Origin: Synaphobranchus kaupii
Lineage: Eukaryota; Chordata; Actinopteri; Anguilliformes; Synaphobranchidae
Length of the DNA: 64,000 bases
NCBI GenBank assembly: GCA_029718625.1
Contig: CM056376.1
Coordinates: 122,997,767-123,061,766, forward strand
Reading direction: 5' to 3'
The notes under the pieces were generated by a model. It was not told the origin of the DNA and did not search any database. It worked only from the letters and a program-made list of their open reading frames with translations. The translations under genes and the position numbers were made by a program. Shown here one piece after another: positions 24,812 through 38,002 of the stretch. Numbering within the stretch: position 1 is the stretch's first letter; the number at the start of each line of letters is the position of its first letter.

Positions 24812-26699
24812 TTAATTATAAATTGTGTACTGTATGTAGTGTCATTAATGTTCACAGTGTATGCAAATTAAGGTAAATCAAGGTTGTTTGTGGGGAAACA
24901 CAAATCTGTCAGTCTGCTGCACAAGCTACAGTTGCACTTGACATTTTTATTGTATTTTATATATATTTTTATTTGGGGGGGGGGGGGGGGGGGGGTGTTA
25001 AAAGCATGGTTACCATGTTTAGTCTATTTGTAACTACAGAAGTAACATTCCTTCATCTCTGCTATTACATGACTGTGACTGCATAGTCTTTAAGCCTGGA
25101 GTTTGTTTACACTTCACTGACCAGCTGATCACTTCCACTTTTTGTATTGTTGTACAACACCGTGAGAAAGACTGTGCATCTATATTCTTGTGAAGATATG
25201 CAGATTATGTTACATTAAAACGGATTAATTTAAGCGACTCTGTCCTCATGATTTGGCTGAAAAGCCAACTCTCCGTGAGCTCCCCCTGCTGTTCAGAGAT
25301 AAGAATTGCTGTTTCGATTTTGTTTTCTTCTGTAATGATTCAGAACTCAGATTATAACGACTGCCAGATGATGGTGGTTAGCATCTAAATTACTTTCATC
25401 TATATATGGAAGGTACTATATGGTACAATAGACTCATTTACAGATGGAATTCCACAAGATTTCTATAACATTTGGCAGTCACATTCTACTATAAGATGTT
25501 TGTTCAGATGAACGTTTCAGAGTACAATTGATATGACAACAAATGATACTAATGGTCTCCAAGCATAATATTAAAAAATATTCCAGTGTTTAGACTATTA
25601 AGCACAGTAAAGTCTATAAAAATTAAATGGAGACCAGTATAACGTTTGCCATGTGATTTGAATAATTAGTAGGCAATTTATCATGCAATGCAATTGAAAG
25701 CAGTTCCGTGTCGTGCCATACCTGTTCTTAATTTTGAGTCTTAAAGTAGACGTCAATGCTGTTGTCTTTAGTTATAGATGGGTTTTTTCTCCAGTGTCCA
25801 GATCTCTGCCAGAAAACTGCCACTTTTCACTTATTCCCGATGGTAAACCGGCAAACACGTTGTTTGTAGGCCTACATCCACGGAGAGGAAAGCTGTAGTA
25901 GGCTATAGACCTAGTCTACAATAAACATTTTACAATCAAATTAAAATAATCATAATAATATGTTTGTAAAAGCAAAAAAAAACACAAACATACAGACTAA
26001 TTGCATTTGTCTATGTTTCACGTTTTGTTGATAAATTTAGGATTTGTGAAAGTAGGAAATTGAATCAATTGTAATGCTTGCCTGGAGTAACGTTATATTC
26101 TCATAAAACGTTTGTCTGCGTTACGCAAAAACTCTTGTTAAACCATCGTGAAAACCAATGATAAGAGCTCAATGGATAATGATATTTATTTGTGCAGATC
26201 CAATACCATCGTATGAATCGGGATCCGTCATTTCCTCATGTCTGTTATGTCTCGAACGTGGTGATGCTGTAAATGAGTGTGATACAGAGACCTCTAGGGA
26301 CTACTGCATTGAACTGCATACAACTCTAGGCTCTGGGGGGCCTCGCTGATAGGCTCATCTTAGTGTGCTGTAAAGATGTGTTGCGCATAATAATTAATTC
26401 TGCAAGCCAGGTGTTCATTCTTGGGCTGGACCAAAAATACGATGTGATTTAGCACGGAATAAATCCGCGAACATGCCAGGTCACACGTTTCTTTTTCACA
26501 AGAAAAAAACCCTTAAATAAGAACCAGCTCTGATTGATAAATTTACATTTCCGGAGCTGAATGCATGCAGACAGAGATATCACAAAATGTAAACACCAAT
26601 GTAGTCACAAAATGGGGTATTGGACCACGTGGGGAGGGCACTACCTGTATGCACGGTACCATGAAAAATTTACCAGCATCTGGGATTCTTCAAGAATAC
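24812..26699. other. Non-coding downstream of pcdh18; no gene recognised
   Basis: Contains the 21-base G run and AT-rich unique sequence. Short ORFs show no recognisable domain. Confidence 0.65.
24975..24995 (+). repeat. Poly-G tract, 21 bases
   Basis: Uninterrupted G run about 200 bases beyond the proposed pcdh18 poly(A) signal. It is G-quadruplex capable. Confidence 0.95.
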
Positions 26700-26960
26700 A
26701 ACAGCACTCCGCCACCAGAAGGTCAATCAGCTCACGTTAATAGAAGTGGAAATTGCTGTCTCTGGTGTGCCAGAGTATCCCATAAATGCTCAATTGGGTT
26801 CAGATCTGGTGACTAGGAAGGTCATGGTACATGAAAAATGTCAGTATCCCGCTCATCAAACCATTGTACGACTCGGGCTCTTTGGACAGGGGAATTTCCA
26901 TCTTAAAATCCACCACTTTCCGCAGGTAATGAATGCTTCAACATGGGGAGAAGATGATAA
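26700..26960 (-). pseudogene. Tc1/mariner-type transposase remnant
   Basis: The minus strand encodes a fragment resembling the C-terminal catalytic half of a Tc1/mariner DDE transposase. NSPVQRARVVQWFDERDTD is followed, after two stops, by SPDLNPIEHLWDTL (complement of about 26773-26814). The SPDLNPIEHLW signature is diagnostic of the superfamily. The Trp codon expected just before the signature is TAG, another stop lies five codons earlier, and the expected Asp before Asn in the first motif reads Gly. It is inactive, and terminal inverted repeats were not found. Confidence 0.85.
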
Positions 26961-27113
26961 CGTGGTATTGATTGATATCAACCTTGCCTTCTTAAGGTAT
27001 AAATGCACGTTCTTCTTGACTGCGGTATTCCCTGTATTAGTAGTGTTAATTATTGTAGAGCCTAGTGATTGCAAGTATTAGCAGTAGTAGTAGTATTTAT
27101 AGAGGTTGTTTAG

Positions 27114-27150
27114 TAATAATAATAATAATAATTATTATTATTATTTATTT
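27114..27150. repeat. (AAT)n-(ATT)n self-complementary microsatellite
   Basis: taataataataataat passes into attattattattattt, forming a potential hairpin just downstream of the Tc1-like fragment. Confidence 0.85.
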
Positions 27151-28443
27151 ATTTTGTATTCATAAATAAATTCCCTAGGAAATCTAATTAAATTAAAGGA
27201 ATAAAGTACTCCCCTCATTCATGGAATTCCTCACTGACTGAGGGACCAGTCTATACATTATTGAGTTTGGCGTGAATATAATTTGAAAATGAGTAGATGG
27301 ATTGGGTAGAATTTTGCTCTGTCATTTTGCAACATTTTACCATTATACATCCATTGTTATGCTGCCATTCTAGTGTTAATAGTACAGCAAAAATGATACA
27401 ACTAGGGTTAGTTGCATTACTTTGCAGCCTGGATGTCCACCCGCCACCTCAGTAGCATTGTAGCTTTGCCTATATCCCACTCTGGTGGTGTTTGCCTGCT
27501 ATGTTATAAACCTCTTAAATCGTCTGCCAAACAATTACATTTCTAAATTGGGATTATTAAATCACAATGGTTCCCTGAAACTATCAATATTTAAGTGAGA
27601 TCAATCTCACGGCAAACAGAAAACATGGGCAGGAAATCCAGTGGACTCAATACAACTCCCTAATTAACTTTAGTGTTACTGTTCACTGTATGGTCTAATC
27701 CAAATGACAACATTTTCCTGTAAAGGCCATACCACGGCCGAAGATTTAACTAATGAGTTTCACCATGAATCACACACAACATATTGCATATCATTTACAC
27801 AAGACAAGCAACATACTGTATATTGTGTAATAATTCAGTTAAATATTGCAAATGCACTATTTCAAAACAAATTGTGACCAGAGGCTCCAGCAGTGGGTAC
27901 TGTTTCCCAAAATTCCCCTTCCCCTATGTATGAAAGAGAGCTGGAATGAACATACTTCAATGAATACACATTCTCAGCAGAGAATGTTAATAATAATGCA
28001 TGCGTCTTTTTATTTTTGAAAGTTTTGTTAAAGAAGAAAAAAAATAATTAGTGGAACAAAATAAAAACTAGATGCTGCCATTTTGACATCCACTTGGGCC
28101 AATGGCTTGGGGTATATAAAAAAAGTGCCAACAAGCTATTTGGTGAAATTTTCGCCAATTGGTCATTGGCACAAATGGGGCATCAGAATCCATTCCAGTA
28201 TTGCTGGTGTTTTACCAGTGTTGTTGGTGTGAACATTTTCCGATTTCTGCAAAGGTGTATCCCCATCCAAATGAAATGTGGGAGCCCTTAAATAATTGAA
28301 AAACCACAAATGTGAGAAAGCTCTGCTGTCTACTCCGAGCGTTTGACCCTCAAAACTTCTTTCTCCAGGAAAGTGGTACAGCTGAGTGGAATATAAAGGC
28401 GGGATCGAAAGACGTGGGGAGGAGACAATGACTCACCTGGCGG

Positions 28444-28460
28444 CGGTGAGGGGGCGCTGC
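28444..28460 (+). promoter_or_regulatory. CTCF-like motif
   Basis: ggtgagggggcgctgc matches the right half of the vertebrate CTCF consensus (GGGGGCGCTG) well and the left half weakly. It lies in a locally GC-rich stretch, and occupancy is unknown. Confidence 0.4.
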
Positions 28461-29880
28461 GGTCGGACTGTGTCGTTCTGTGGCGGGCCTCTAAGCCTGA
28501 CTGATTGGCTGTCGCTCTATGGGCCGCAGCTCTGCGTCCGCGGAACACTCAAAAAGGAACCTCTGTGTGATGCACTCGCTTTGGCAGGAGAGAGTTAGCG
28601 CCGACACGCCAATTCACACTTTTCTCAGAGCACAGGGAAGAAGCAATACGTCTCTCTTCTGTCAGGTTTTGTTGAGGGTGAAAGCTCCCTTGCATTCTGA
28701 CAGACGAGGGCTGCATGGCACTCGTGGATTTCGGAGCCAGTATCTTCAGAAAAAGATGTGGAGCTGTCAAAAGGTCTTGTGGTCTATCACATCACATCAG
28801 TATTCCATTAACAAGTTGGATGTGAGATTCCCCAGTCCTCCACTCATATTAGGCTATTACATATTATCCATATGCAGCTGCACATTTAACATCGCAATGC
28901 AATTCATATTCTGGACCAGTCCTTAGGTTATGACTGCAGGTCACCATCTGGGATTTTATCTACAGTACTAACATCTAGTCACAGGGCCTGGCACTTAAGT
29001 GGTAGGCCACAGTGATGCTCCATAGACCATATGCTTACACCACTATGCAAGATGCCCTCATTATGACTGAGCTAACTGAGATATTTCAGGCTAAATCCCT
29101 GTCTGTTTCAGTAGCTGACCATAACCAGAGGTGGCATGATATAATTGGTTTTGTGGTTTTGTGCAGACGGGTAGGGCGGCTTGGAGAGGGTTTCTAGGCC
29201 TATGTGTTATGCTATGAGTGAAATCTTATAGGCTACTACTCTGTATATCAACAGTGTATGGTTTCATATATTTCATACTGTTTAGGTGTACATGAGTGAG
29301 TTTCATGGGCAGTGGTATAAGCCTAGGTCGTATGTTGAGTATAGACGTACTCTTCTCCTGCAAATTATGAGTAGAATCTATCATGGTATAAGTCGCAATG
29401 AAAAAATACTGTTTATGCACTCAAGCAGCAGGTGATATTTAAGTTAAAATTATTTCGCCGGGAGGTGCCCATTTAAAAAAAATAACACCTCCACTTGAAT
29501 GTTGAATAACATAGCTGAGGATTACTGCCAATAAACACATCCGCTAGAAAATGTGTAGGCTACAGATCACTAGAAACTTTAGTCAGTGTGATCTGTGAGA
29601 TCTCTGTGAGAGCACCCTAATAGACCATAATAAGACCAAATAACATTACAATCATAACATATATAACATAATCATAACATAACCTTACACATTTCATAAC
29701 AAATTGGAAATAAAACATATTGAATAATGACAAACAACAACCAATATGGTGTAGTTAAATTATAATTTTACTTTGTAAATGTTTTACATTAGATAACTAA
29801 TCTGTCCAAAATTTAGAAACGCTTCGTATTTGCTCAGCTAACCTTATTACCAGCATGTGCAGACCTGGCTAGCTGATGAA

Positions 29881-29881
<1 letters not shown>

Positions 29882-29955
<74 letters not shown>
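29882..29955 (+). repeat. (CA)n microsatellite
   Basis: About 37 uninterrupted CA units. Confidence 0.95.
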
Positions 29956-29961
<6 letters not shown>

Positions 29962-30170
29962 TGTCTATAACCATTTTACAGATCATTTCTGACCATTACT
30001 AAAAGCTGTGTCCAGTTTTCGGATATTGTACTAGATTTTGAGTGTGCAACTAAATGGATTTCTGGAAATGAATGCCTGACATCTCGCCCCACGCTAGCTA
30101 GCTAGCATACAGGTCCTCTATGAAACAGGTACCATTAGGTTAACAGCATTCAGTGCACATAACATGACTC

Positions 30171-30463
30171 AGAAAAGATGGTAATAATGGAGCATGTCTG
30201 GAGCTTGTGTGGCTGAATTTAACTGGCTAGTTGGCTATGCGGAATAGCCAGCTAAATTCAGCCACACAAGCTCCAGACAGCCACCAGCACCATGCAGCCA
30301 TGGCCTTTGATACCAAAACCTAACACTTTTAGAAAAGATGGTAATAATGTAAAGTGTTAGGTTTGGTATGAAAGGCCATGGCTGTGGGGTGCTGGTGACT
30401 TGTGTGGAGCTTGCGTGGCTGGATTTAGCGGACTATTCTGCATAGCCAACTACCCAATTTAAA
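30171..30463. mobile_element. Nested palindromic (foldback) element
   Basis: A long imperfect palindrome runs from about 30222 to 30463, centred near 30340, with arms over 100 bp. Its inner arms (30282-30328 and 30351-30397) match closely. Overlapping its left half is a second hairpin with 34-bp arms at 30196-30229 and 30245-30278 (33 of 34 paired) and a 15-base loop. The sequence aaaagatggtaataatg occurs at both 30173 and 30333, showing that an arm-plus-centre segment was duplicated. No coding capacity is seen. It is probably a foldback or MITE-type DNA transposon. Confidence 0.75.
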
Positions 30464-33400
30464 ACTTGTATTGGACATTGTTTCTGTGTTGAGGAAGCTT
30501 AATGTAAGTCTTTAGCCACTTTCACACATACATTTTAACAATGTTTCGGAAATGTTCTGTATTGGCCTCATGTGTGAACTGAGCCAACGTCTATTTTCCG
30601 TGTAAGATGTTCTAGCAATTTTCCAGATCAGGACCTAGTAAGATTTCTGGAAATCTTCCGGAATGGCTCTAATGTGAACAAAAGCAGAAACATTCCCAGA
30701 TAAAGCACACACAATGTTACAACGTAAGACCCTTTGTTGCTGGCACAATTTATTTAATAAATAGCTTACTTTGCTGAATCTTCCTTCAACAATTATTGCA
30801 CAAATATGCGACTATGCACAGAGAAGATAGTGGTGCTCCATTGTATGATTTATTTTGAGGGAAATATTTACATTTATTTTAGGAATGGAATAAACAGCGT
30901 CGCTGTACTTGCTTGTTGCTCTGAGTTATGGGCTGTGCCTGAAGATGTTATCATAAGTTATCTTAAAACTATCACTGGTAGTAGAACGTTGAATTAGCAT
31001 GCATGTTGCTACCATTTTTATGCCCCATGTTAAGTCAATGGTAAATTCATGCAACGATAAGTTGGATGTGTGTGTTTTTTCTATTTTCCTAAATTATAAA
31101 GGTTTAGCCTATTTAAAAATATATCCATGTCATGCCTGACAAATCACGTCTACTTTAGCAATTAGAGTTTGAATTTGAGGTAGGTTTGCGGGGAAAAAAG
31201 TCAATATGCAATTTTTTTATGTACTTCACTATATGAAAACGGCTGAAGAAATATTTCCCATTTCTGAATATTTCCCAATATTTAGTTTTATGACAAAATA
31301 TTGCGGCAATGAGTTGATCTGCTAAGTGGTTTGGTAACTGATGCTAAGATGGCCAAAACCGAGATATTGATGCCCAATATTTGTGTTTTAACCTGTATGT
31401 TGCAACCAAAACCAAACCTAGTGGTATGCCTAGCATCATAAAATCATATACATAATCATTTAAACATAATTCCATGGAATTTGGAATGGCAAAGGTGTCC
31501 AAAGTTTACTGAAGTTGGCTACTCAGTTTGGGGAAAGAAGAGTACCCCAAGATTACTACCGCATTAATCCATGTGGACTATAGTGTGGGACTTTTCCCTG
31601 GCTTGTGGGTAAATGCTTTGTGTGTGTGCCCATGCTTCAGCTGTAGTAGCCTACCTCTTTGCAACTAAATCAAGAGGAGTTGGCGATTACAAATTACGGA
31701 GAAAAATATAACTGGAAGAAAGAGAAGAAGAGACATGTATTATGCTATAACATTTGTATTCGGAGTGATTTATTGTACTTTGGGGTGGGGGCGGGGATGG
31801 GGGGGTTAAGTTCACACCAGAGTCCCCTACATAACTGCAACTTCCTACACCTTGAGTCACACACATTGTGAACATTACAAGACACATCCCAAAATAAAGA
31901 AGCTCTAGCTACTTGTGGAACAGAGGTCATGCATGGAGTCACCACCTACAGAAGTGGTTTTATTTTCCCCAGTCATACCTCAGCTTTAACTCTCCAACAA
32001 AGAGTGTTGCGATTTGCTGCAGGCTGCAGATATCATCCTACAGGTCAGGTGGATCTCTCGCCTGCCTGGGCCAGCCGTCTGTTCACACAGGTCAGAAACA
32101 GCATTGGTTATAAGTAAAGGTGATCAACTCACCCCGCTGTACTGGAGACAAACATAGTCACAGACATAGTTTTTTTTATTTTTTTTATTTATTTGAATCA
32201 TGATGTTTGGTGGTTTTATGGGAACCTATGGAAAGTGTACAGTTGGATGCACTAGACTGAGCATTCATGGATCTGGAAATGTTTCACTGGTTTTCTTCCC
32301 CGCTGTAAAAGCTGTTTCCGTAATCTAATGAGCCGTAAAGCAGTTGAGCTGTATTCTAAATAGTCCATCGGACTAACTGACTGACAGACAGGCAGAAAGA
32401 CAGACAATTATAAAATGTTGAAACTGATAAACTGGCTACTGAAGCCTAACACCTGCCTTTTGGCGAATAACACAAAATGTATAAAAATATCAGTTTGTGT
32501 CCCAATTGTAACACATGATAAACAACGACTTGGTAAACAGTGTTTTTTCTTTCTGCCAATCTACCAGTTTTAATAAATTATTACATTGTGCAGGGATACT
32601 GAGTGAAAGGCATTGATTGTATCGATGGAAAAAAAGTTAATGAAAAAAGGATAAATACAGACACTGCTGTCTGGGAATTATGGACCTGTTCCCATACAGC
32701 AGAAGCTTTCCCTTAACCCTAAATCTGCTAAATATGTGTGATTAAAAGTTCAATTCACAAGACACTTCTCTCTGCGTCTATTCTGGGATCTTGTGTGTAC
32801 CACTGTCTGCAACACTCTCAGATCTTTTGGTGACTGACTTATTTGCATTCCCCCTCTCAGGCCAAACCTATAAATGTAAATAAAATATATAATGTGTTTA
32901 AATCTCACACGCATACTCGTTTAAAGGCGCGGAAGAAGAAATGTTAGTATTCAAAATTGTTCTTCCTTTTCCCCCCCCCTTCAACCCACCTTAAAAGTCA
33001 TAGCATTTAGCATCTGTTTAGTCTTGCTTTCTCCTTTTAGAACGCTTTTAAGCATCTTCTCTTGCGCTGAGGAGCAGCGGTAGCCGAGGGACAATAAAAA
33101 TACAAAGTACATTGGAGACCGCAGTAAAAGGAAGTCGGCCTAAACTTTTTATTTCATAACCTTCTTTTAAAATTGAAGACAGTTACCATGAGAATGTAGG
33201 AGAAAACCTTAAACACAAGGTAGATATAACAAAAGTCCACTTTGATGAGACTCAATAATGTATTAATACAGATAAACATTTCTTCCTTAAAACGAATATG
33301 TGCACCCATAGATACATGTCTTGCCCGTGTTTCTTCTGAGATGGAAATAACTCAAATTAGTTCTTAATCTGAAAATGCCTGAAAGCAGAAAGTGGCATGG

Positions 33401-35510
33401 AGAGGTAAGTTTCTGTAAAACACTTCTGCCTTCACTTTTGGAAGAAGAAAAAACTTGTGAAGTTTCAACATGGGAAAATTTAGCTGTAGATACAAGAGTC
33501 TCAAGAGACATTTTCCCCCACATTTCCTTTCGAGACACATCCACTTATTTCACTTCAGTTGGGTAGACATGAGAGAACTCCACTCGACAAGGACCTAGCA
33601 TCAGTATCTCAGATTTTTTTAACCAAATTTGGAATTGCCTTGGTCACTTTTCCACGAGCGGTTAAATACTACGTGTTTGTTTTTGTGTCCTACTCGGAAC
33701 ATTTACAATTTTATATTGTCTTCCACTTCTACATAAGGAACACTTCTCCACTCACACATCAGTGAGTTTCCACACTACAATTCACACAGCGTACTACAGG
33801 AAAGCATCTGTGGACTAAGATTTTGCCCAGTCATAGTTGGCTACTCTAGCAGGCATTCACTATGCAGTAGGGCTTTGGCAGCAATCACGGTGAGTGCATA
33901 GGCGGACTGAGCCAATCAAGAACCCAACAGTATAATTTTATGAAATGCAGACATTATCGGAAGTAATGGATCATTAATCATGAAAAGTATGATGTGCAGG
34001 TATGGTCACAGATTTATTTAAAAACAGAAATATAGATTGACTTTTAACAGCAACACCTATTTACACCTGGCTGGATTTAATTTTAGTTTCATTGGAAAGT
34101 TGAGTTCTTGGAATAGGATCAGAAAAGTGTCCCCCGAGTAGATTCAAGGAGAAGAGCATTGTAGGTGCTCATTTGTTGAAGCGTTTATTTTTTGTTTATA
34201 GCTCTGTATCTTATTCCTTTGTGAGGTGAACATTGGCTGACGAGGATTGTTCGCTAAATGAATGCGGATGACTACAGCGGATTCGCCCCACCAGTGGCTA
34301 TCTCGCCTGACTGGAATCCACTCAGAAATGCAGGCGGAATTGCAAAGGATGATGGGTGTGCTTAACTGCAGCGACTGAAGCTTGCGCATTGTGTGCTGAT
34401 GTATGATTGTGCCTTCCCTTCATTATCTCTCTCCTGCTCTCTCTCTCTCTCTCTCTTATTCTATGTCTCCCTCCGACCCTCCCTCTATCTTTGCTGCCTC
34501 TGAGCCCGGGGGATTTTATGGCTTCGTCCTGCTAGGCATGGACTCCTCGTCCATTTTAATGCGAAATGTTAAGAAGACTAACAGTGAGAAGAGAAGTGAC
34601 TCTGTAACCATCGATTTCACTCAAATGATACCTTGGCTACCAGCAGTTTTCCTTACAACGGTCATGAAACATGTACATGTATGCAGTCTGAAACGTGTGT
34701 CAAGAGTTTGAGAAAAGGACAATTAGCATTGCAATGAGCCCCTGAGTGGAATATGCTGAGCACACAGGGAGTCCTGCGTGAGGCTGATGTGCAAACACTC
34801 CTGTTTCCCTTGGCTTTATTTCATCATGCACAGGTGCATATGTGTGTTTAGCATTTAGCCTGTGGATAACCTGGTCTGTAGGCGAAGGTAAGGATCAATA
34901 AAAATTAATTAATTGGAAACAATCTCTAAAGAAATTAAACATCTTCAAATCAGTATTATTTGCAATTACTGTGCATTGCATTTGATACACTTGATAAAAT
35001 AATGTGGTCTGAACCATTCAGAGTTAAAATTTTGAAAGCCAGTCGCTTTTCTTTGAATTTTTAATGCAGTGAATGTATTAAAAAGACAAAGATTTATCCT
35101 TTCTTATATGCTGTAGTCAGGGGGCTTTACCTCTGTGACTGGAATATAGCCTTCGATTGCATTGGTTAGCTATTGATTTAGAAAACAACAAAAATAGATG
35201 TAGCTTTGTGGCAGGAAAAGTGGCCAAATCTGTACAAAGTAGGCCAACTCTGCAGTGCAGTAGCACTATCAGTTGAGATATGTACCAGGTTTCCCAGTAT
35301 TAGGCAGTATTAATTATGCAGTAAATTGCTCAATTTAAGGCAAAACATAATAAGTAAATAAATAGATAAATAAATAAGTTAAGTTGTAAACTGCATTGAT
35401 TCTATATATTTTGGCTCCAGAGATACATAACTGTGAGTACACTGAGGTAACACTCTCAGAAATAAGAAATAACTAATACGTTTCCCCTGACAGCACAGAT
35501 AAAACATTTT
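30464..35510. other. Non-coding; no gene recognised
   Basis: AT-rich sequence with a (CT)n run at 34437-34456. Nothing further could be assigned. Confidence 0.65.
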
Positions 35511-36067
35511 ATAATAATAATACCTTGCATTTATATGGCGCCTTTCAGGACACTTAAAGCGCTTACAGTGACGAGGGGGAAACTCACCACCACCAATGTG
35601 TAGCGCCCACCTGGGTGATGCAGCGGCAGCCATTTTGCACCAGAATGCTCACCACACATCAGCTGAGGTGGAGAGGGAGAGAATGATTATTAGCCAATTA
35701 AACTGGTGGATGATTAGGTGGCAGATTGAAAGAGCCAGGTTGGGAGTTTAGCTAGGACACCAGGGAAACCCCTACTCTTTGCGAGAAGTGTCATGGGATC
35801 TTTAATGACCACAGTAAGTCAGGACCTCGGTTTAACGTCTCATCCGAAAGACAGCATCTCCTACAGCGCAGCGATGGGGACACTGCACTGGGGCATTGGG
35901 ATTTATTTGACCAGAGGGAAGATTGCCCCCTACTGGTCCACCAACACCACTTCCAGCAGCAACTTAGTTTTCCCAGGAGGTCTCCCATCCAAGTACTAAC
36001 CAAGCCCACACCTGCTTAGCTTCAGCAATTCAGCAGGAGCAGATTGCATGGTGGTATGGCTGCTGGC
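35511..36067 (-). mobile_element. 5S rRNA-derived SINE (SINE3-like)
   Basis: The minus strand begins at about 36067 with a decayed 5S rRNA copy: ccataccacc, then aagctaagcaggtgtgggc, and the C-box region ttagtacttggatgggagac. A long unrelated body follows. It ends in a tail with ctttaagtgtcctgaaaggc and gccatataaatgcaaggt before (ATT)n. The length of about 557 bp and this head/tail combination fit 5S-promoter SINEs of fishes. It is not a functional 5S gene, because only the head is 5S-like and it is diverged. Confidence 0.88.
35923..35939 (-). promoter_or_regulatory. CTCF-like motif inside the 5S-derived SINE
   Basis: On the minus strand, ggaccagtagggggcaa fits the CTCF core CCASYAGRGGGC. 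Because it sits in a repetitive element, copies elsewhere in the genome would carry it too. Confidence 0.45.
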
Positions 36068-36518
36068 CATATCCATCATCCTTTCTAACAAAGAAATAGT
36101 TACGAATTCCCCAAGTGGCTTGTTGGAGAATCAAGAGTCGGGCCACCCCCTTCCACCCAAAAGTTAAAGCAGAAAAACAGTACTGGTGAGGGGAGGTACC
36201 ATTTCCACTAGCTGGCGTTGGTTGTTGTCATCCATGTCAAGGACACATATGAAGGATAGCATCACTATATAGTACAACTCATCTGAAAGTCTTGCTTTTC
36301 AAGTAAAAAAGGAAACTTGCGTTTTGGATACAGTGCCTCATATTTGTGTCGTTAAGTGTCGATATATGGAAAAACTGTGGCTTTAAGCCCATTCAATGAC
36401 ATTCCAATTGCACAAAATGGCAGGTGCATTTATTTTTAAATCTATAGAAATGCTAACAGGTTTGACATGAGGCCATTTAACTGAGCTGTGTGTGTGCGTG
36501 TGCGTGTGCGTGTGCGTG

Positions 36519-36593
<75 letters not shown>

Positions 36594-37200
36594 CTGCAGG
36601 ACTGTGACCAGGGATTTTAATTTTAGGAATGAAGCATTCTCCTGGTAGTGAGCCAGAGTCAGCACTTTACAATAGAGCTTGGTAAATTGAACACAAGCTT
36701 CATGAAGAATTATCAGTTGGAGGAGCTCACAGAGGCTGATTGCTTTACAACAATGGGATTTAATCATTTGGAATGAGCTTTGTGGGAAAAACCGATGGGC
36801 AAATTTGGCAATATTGTGCTGTTGTATTCTGTGTGCTTCTGCTTTGGCCCCTGGTTTTGTGAGAAACCACTGTCTTCATATTGTATTACCCCATGAATTT
36901 ATGCCATCTGCTATAAGTACAATCAAAAACTACACAACCAAATGAGACATGTTTACAGTCCAATGTATGATAACATAAACACCCAATCCTTGCAATAAAA
37001 TTCATTATTCAATGACTGTTGGTTGTTATCAAAAGGCTTTCTTGTACACTCTAGTAGATGCACATCTGAGAAGTGACGATTAAGTGAAATTATGTTTCTC
37101 TTCTTATACAACTTTTTTTCAAAGTATGATCCATCCACTTCTGATGCAACGTTCAGTTTCCAAGCAATACTGTACAAACAAAATGTACAATATTGCTTGC
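36068..37200. other. Non-coding, between the 5S-derived SINE and the piggyBac-like element
   Basis: Contains the (TG)n microsatellite at 36486-36590. No gene is seen. Confidence 0.7.
36486..36590 (+). repeat. (TG)n microsatellite with an interrupted TGTGCG start
   Basis: Begins with four tgtgcg hexamers and then about 35 TG units. The His/Thr-rich frame on the minus strand is an artefact of this repeat. Confidence 0.95.
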
Positions 37201-37204
37201 TTAA

Positions 37205-37700
37205 CCCCTTAACTAGCACCGGGCCAGAAGTGGTTAATAGTTTATTTGCATTCAGTTTATTGCTTTTCATTTAACATAAAAAAAAAAAAAGATTTTTAAA
37301 TAATCCAATCACACAATATACTTTTTAAAATTGAAATACGATTCTATCATGATAAAATATTTCACAATCATTTTTACAAACAACACAGGCTCAATCAAAA
37401 CGACGACTCTGTACATGCTATGTGTTCTACGGAAATCCAAAGACAATGCAAGTAAAGTCGGTGTCCTTATCCCGGCAAATAAATAAATAAATATTTTAGG
37501 CAAGGAAAAAAAACTTCCACTGTGTTTGAGCTCCTGTTACTTTCTATAAGTAATACATACAGTGATTATAACTCTTGGAAAACAAACCCCCAAGGATTAC
37601 TTTACTTTACAGAAGAGACCAGGATTATGCCTGTAGTCAAGGTTCAAGTAACCATTTTATTTCTGGGCTTGTGTTAAAAAAGGTGGTGCTTGATAAGGGG
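37205..37700. mobile_element. piggyBac-like non-autonomous element (496 bp) with TTAA duplication
   Basis: Both sides carry TTAA (37201-37204 and 37701-37704). The ends are inverted repeats: the left begins CCCCTTAACTAGCACC, and the right, read inward on the minus strand, begins CCCCTTATCAAGCACC. TTAA target duplication with C-rich termini is characteristic of piggyBac. The interior is AT-rich and encodes no transposase. Confidence 0.7.
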
Positions 37701-38002
37701 TTAAAGCTATAATCTGTAATTGTTTCATAATAAAAAAAAATGCTGCTGCATTTGCTCATCTCTTTACATTGGTGCCATCGGGTGCGACAAATCCCGCAAA
37801 GTATTCGGTAACAACCTTCTGGACCACACCTTCTGAAATTGATCCCTGCAACAACTCCTTTAAAACACAGGTGGATATGTTCCCATCAAGACAGTTTTAT
37901 ATCACTGTGCCAATCACTGTGTTGTTATTATTATTTTTTATTTGCATTGTCCTCATACCCATTCTTTGAAATTAACTAATTTTATGTTGGGCTTGTGAGG
38001 TA

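Larger units (their letters stand above)
26961..30170. other. Non-coding; GC-rich patch near 28330-28760
   Basis: Most is AT-rich. The patch 28330-28760 has higher GC, a CTCF-like motif and overlapping short ORFs on both strands up to 135 codons, none with a family resemblance. It may be a regulatory island. Confidence 0.55.

Noticed and set aside
28386..28926. Short gene in the GC-rich patch near 28.5 kb
   Set aside because: Overlapping frames occur on both strands, there is no recognisable domain, and no convincing splice-linked exon was found.
35960..36067. A functional 5S rRNA gene
   Set aside because: Only the head of a longer element is 5S-like, it is diverged in several places, and it runs straight into a SINE body and tail.
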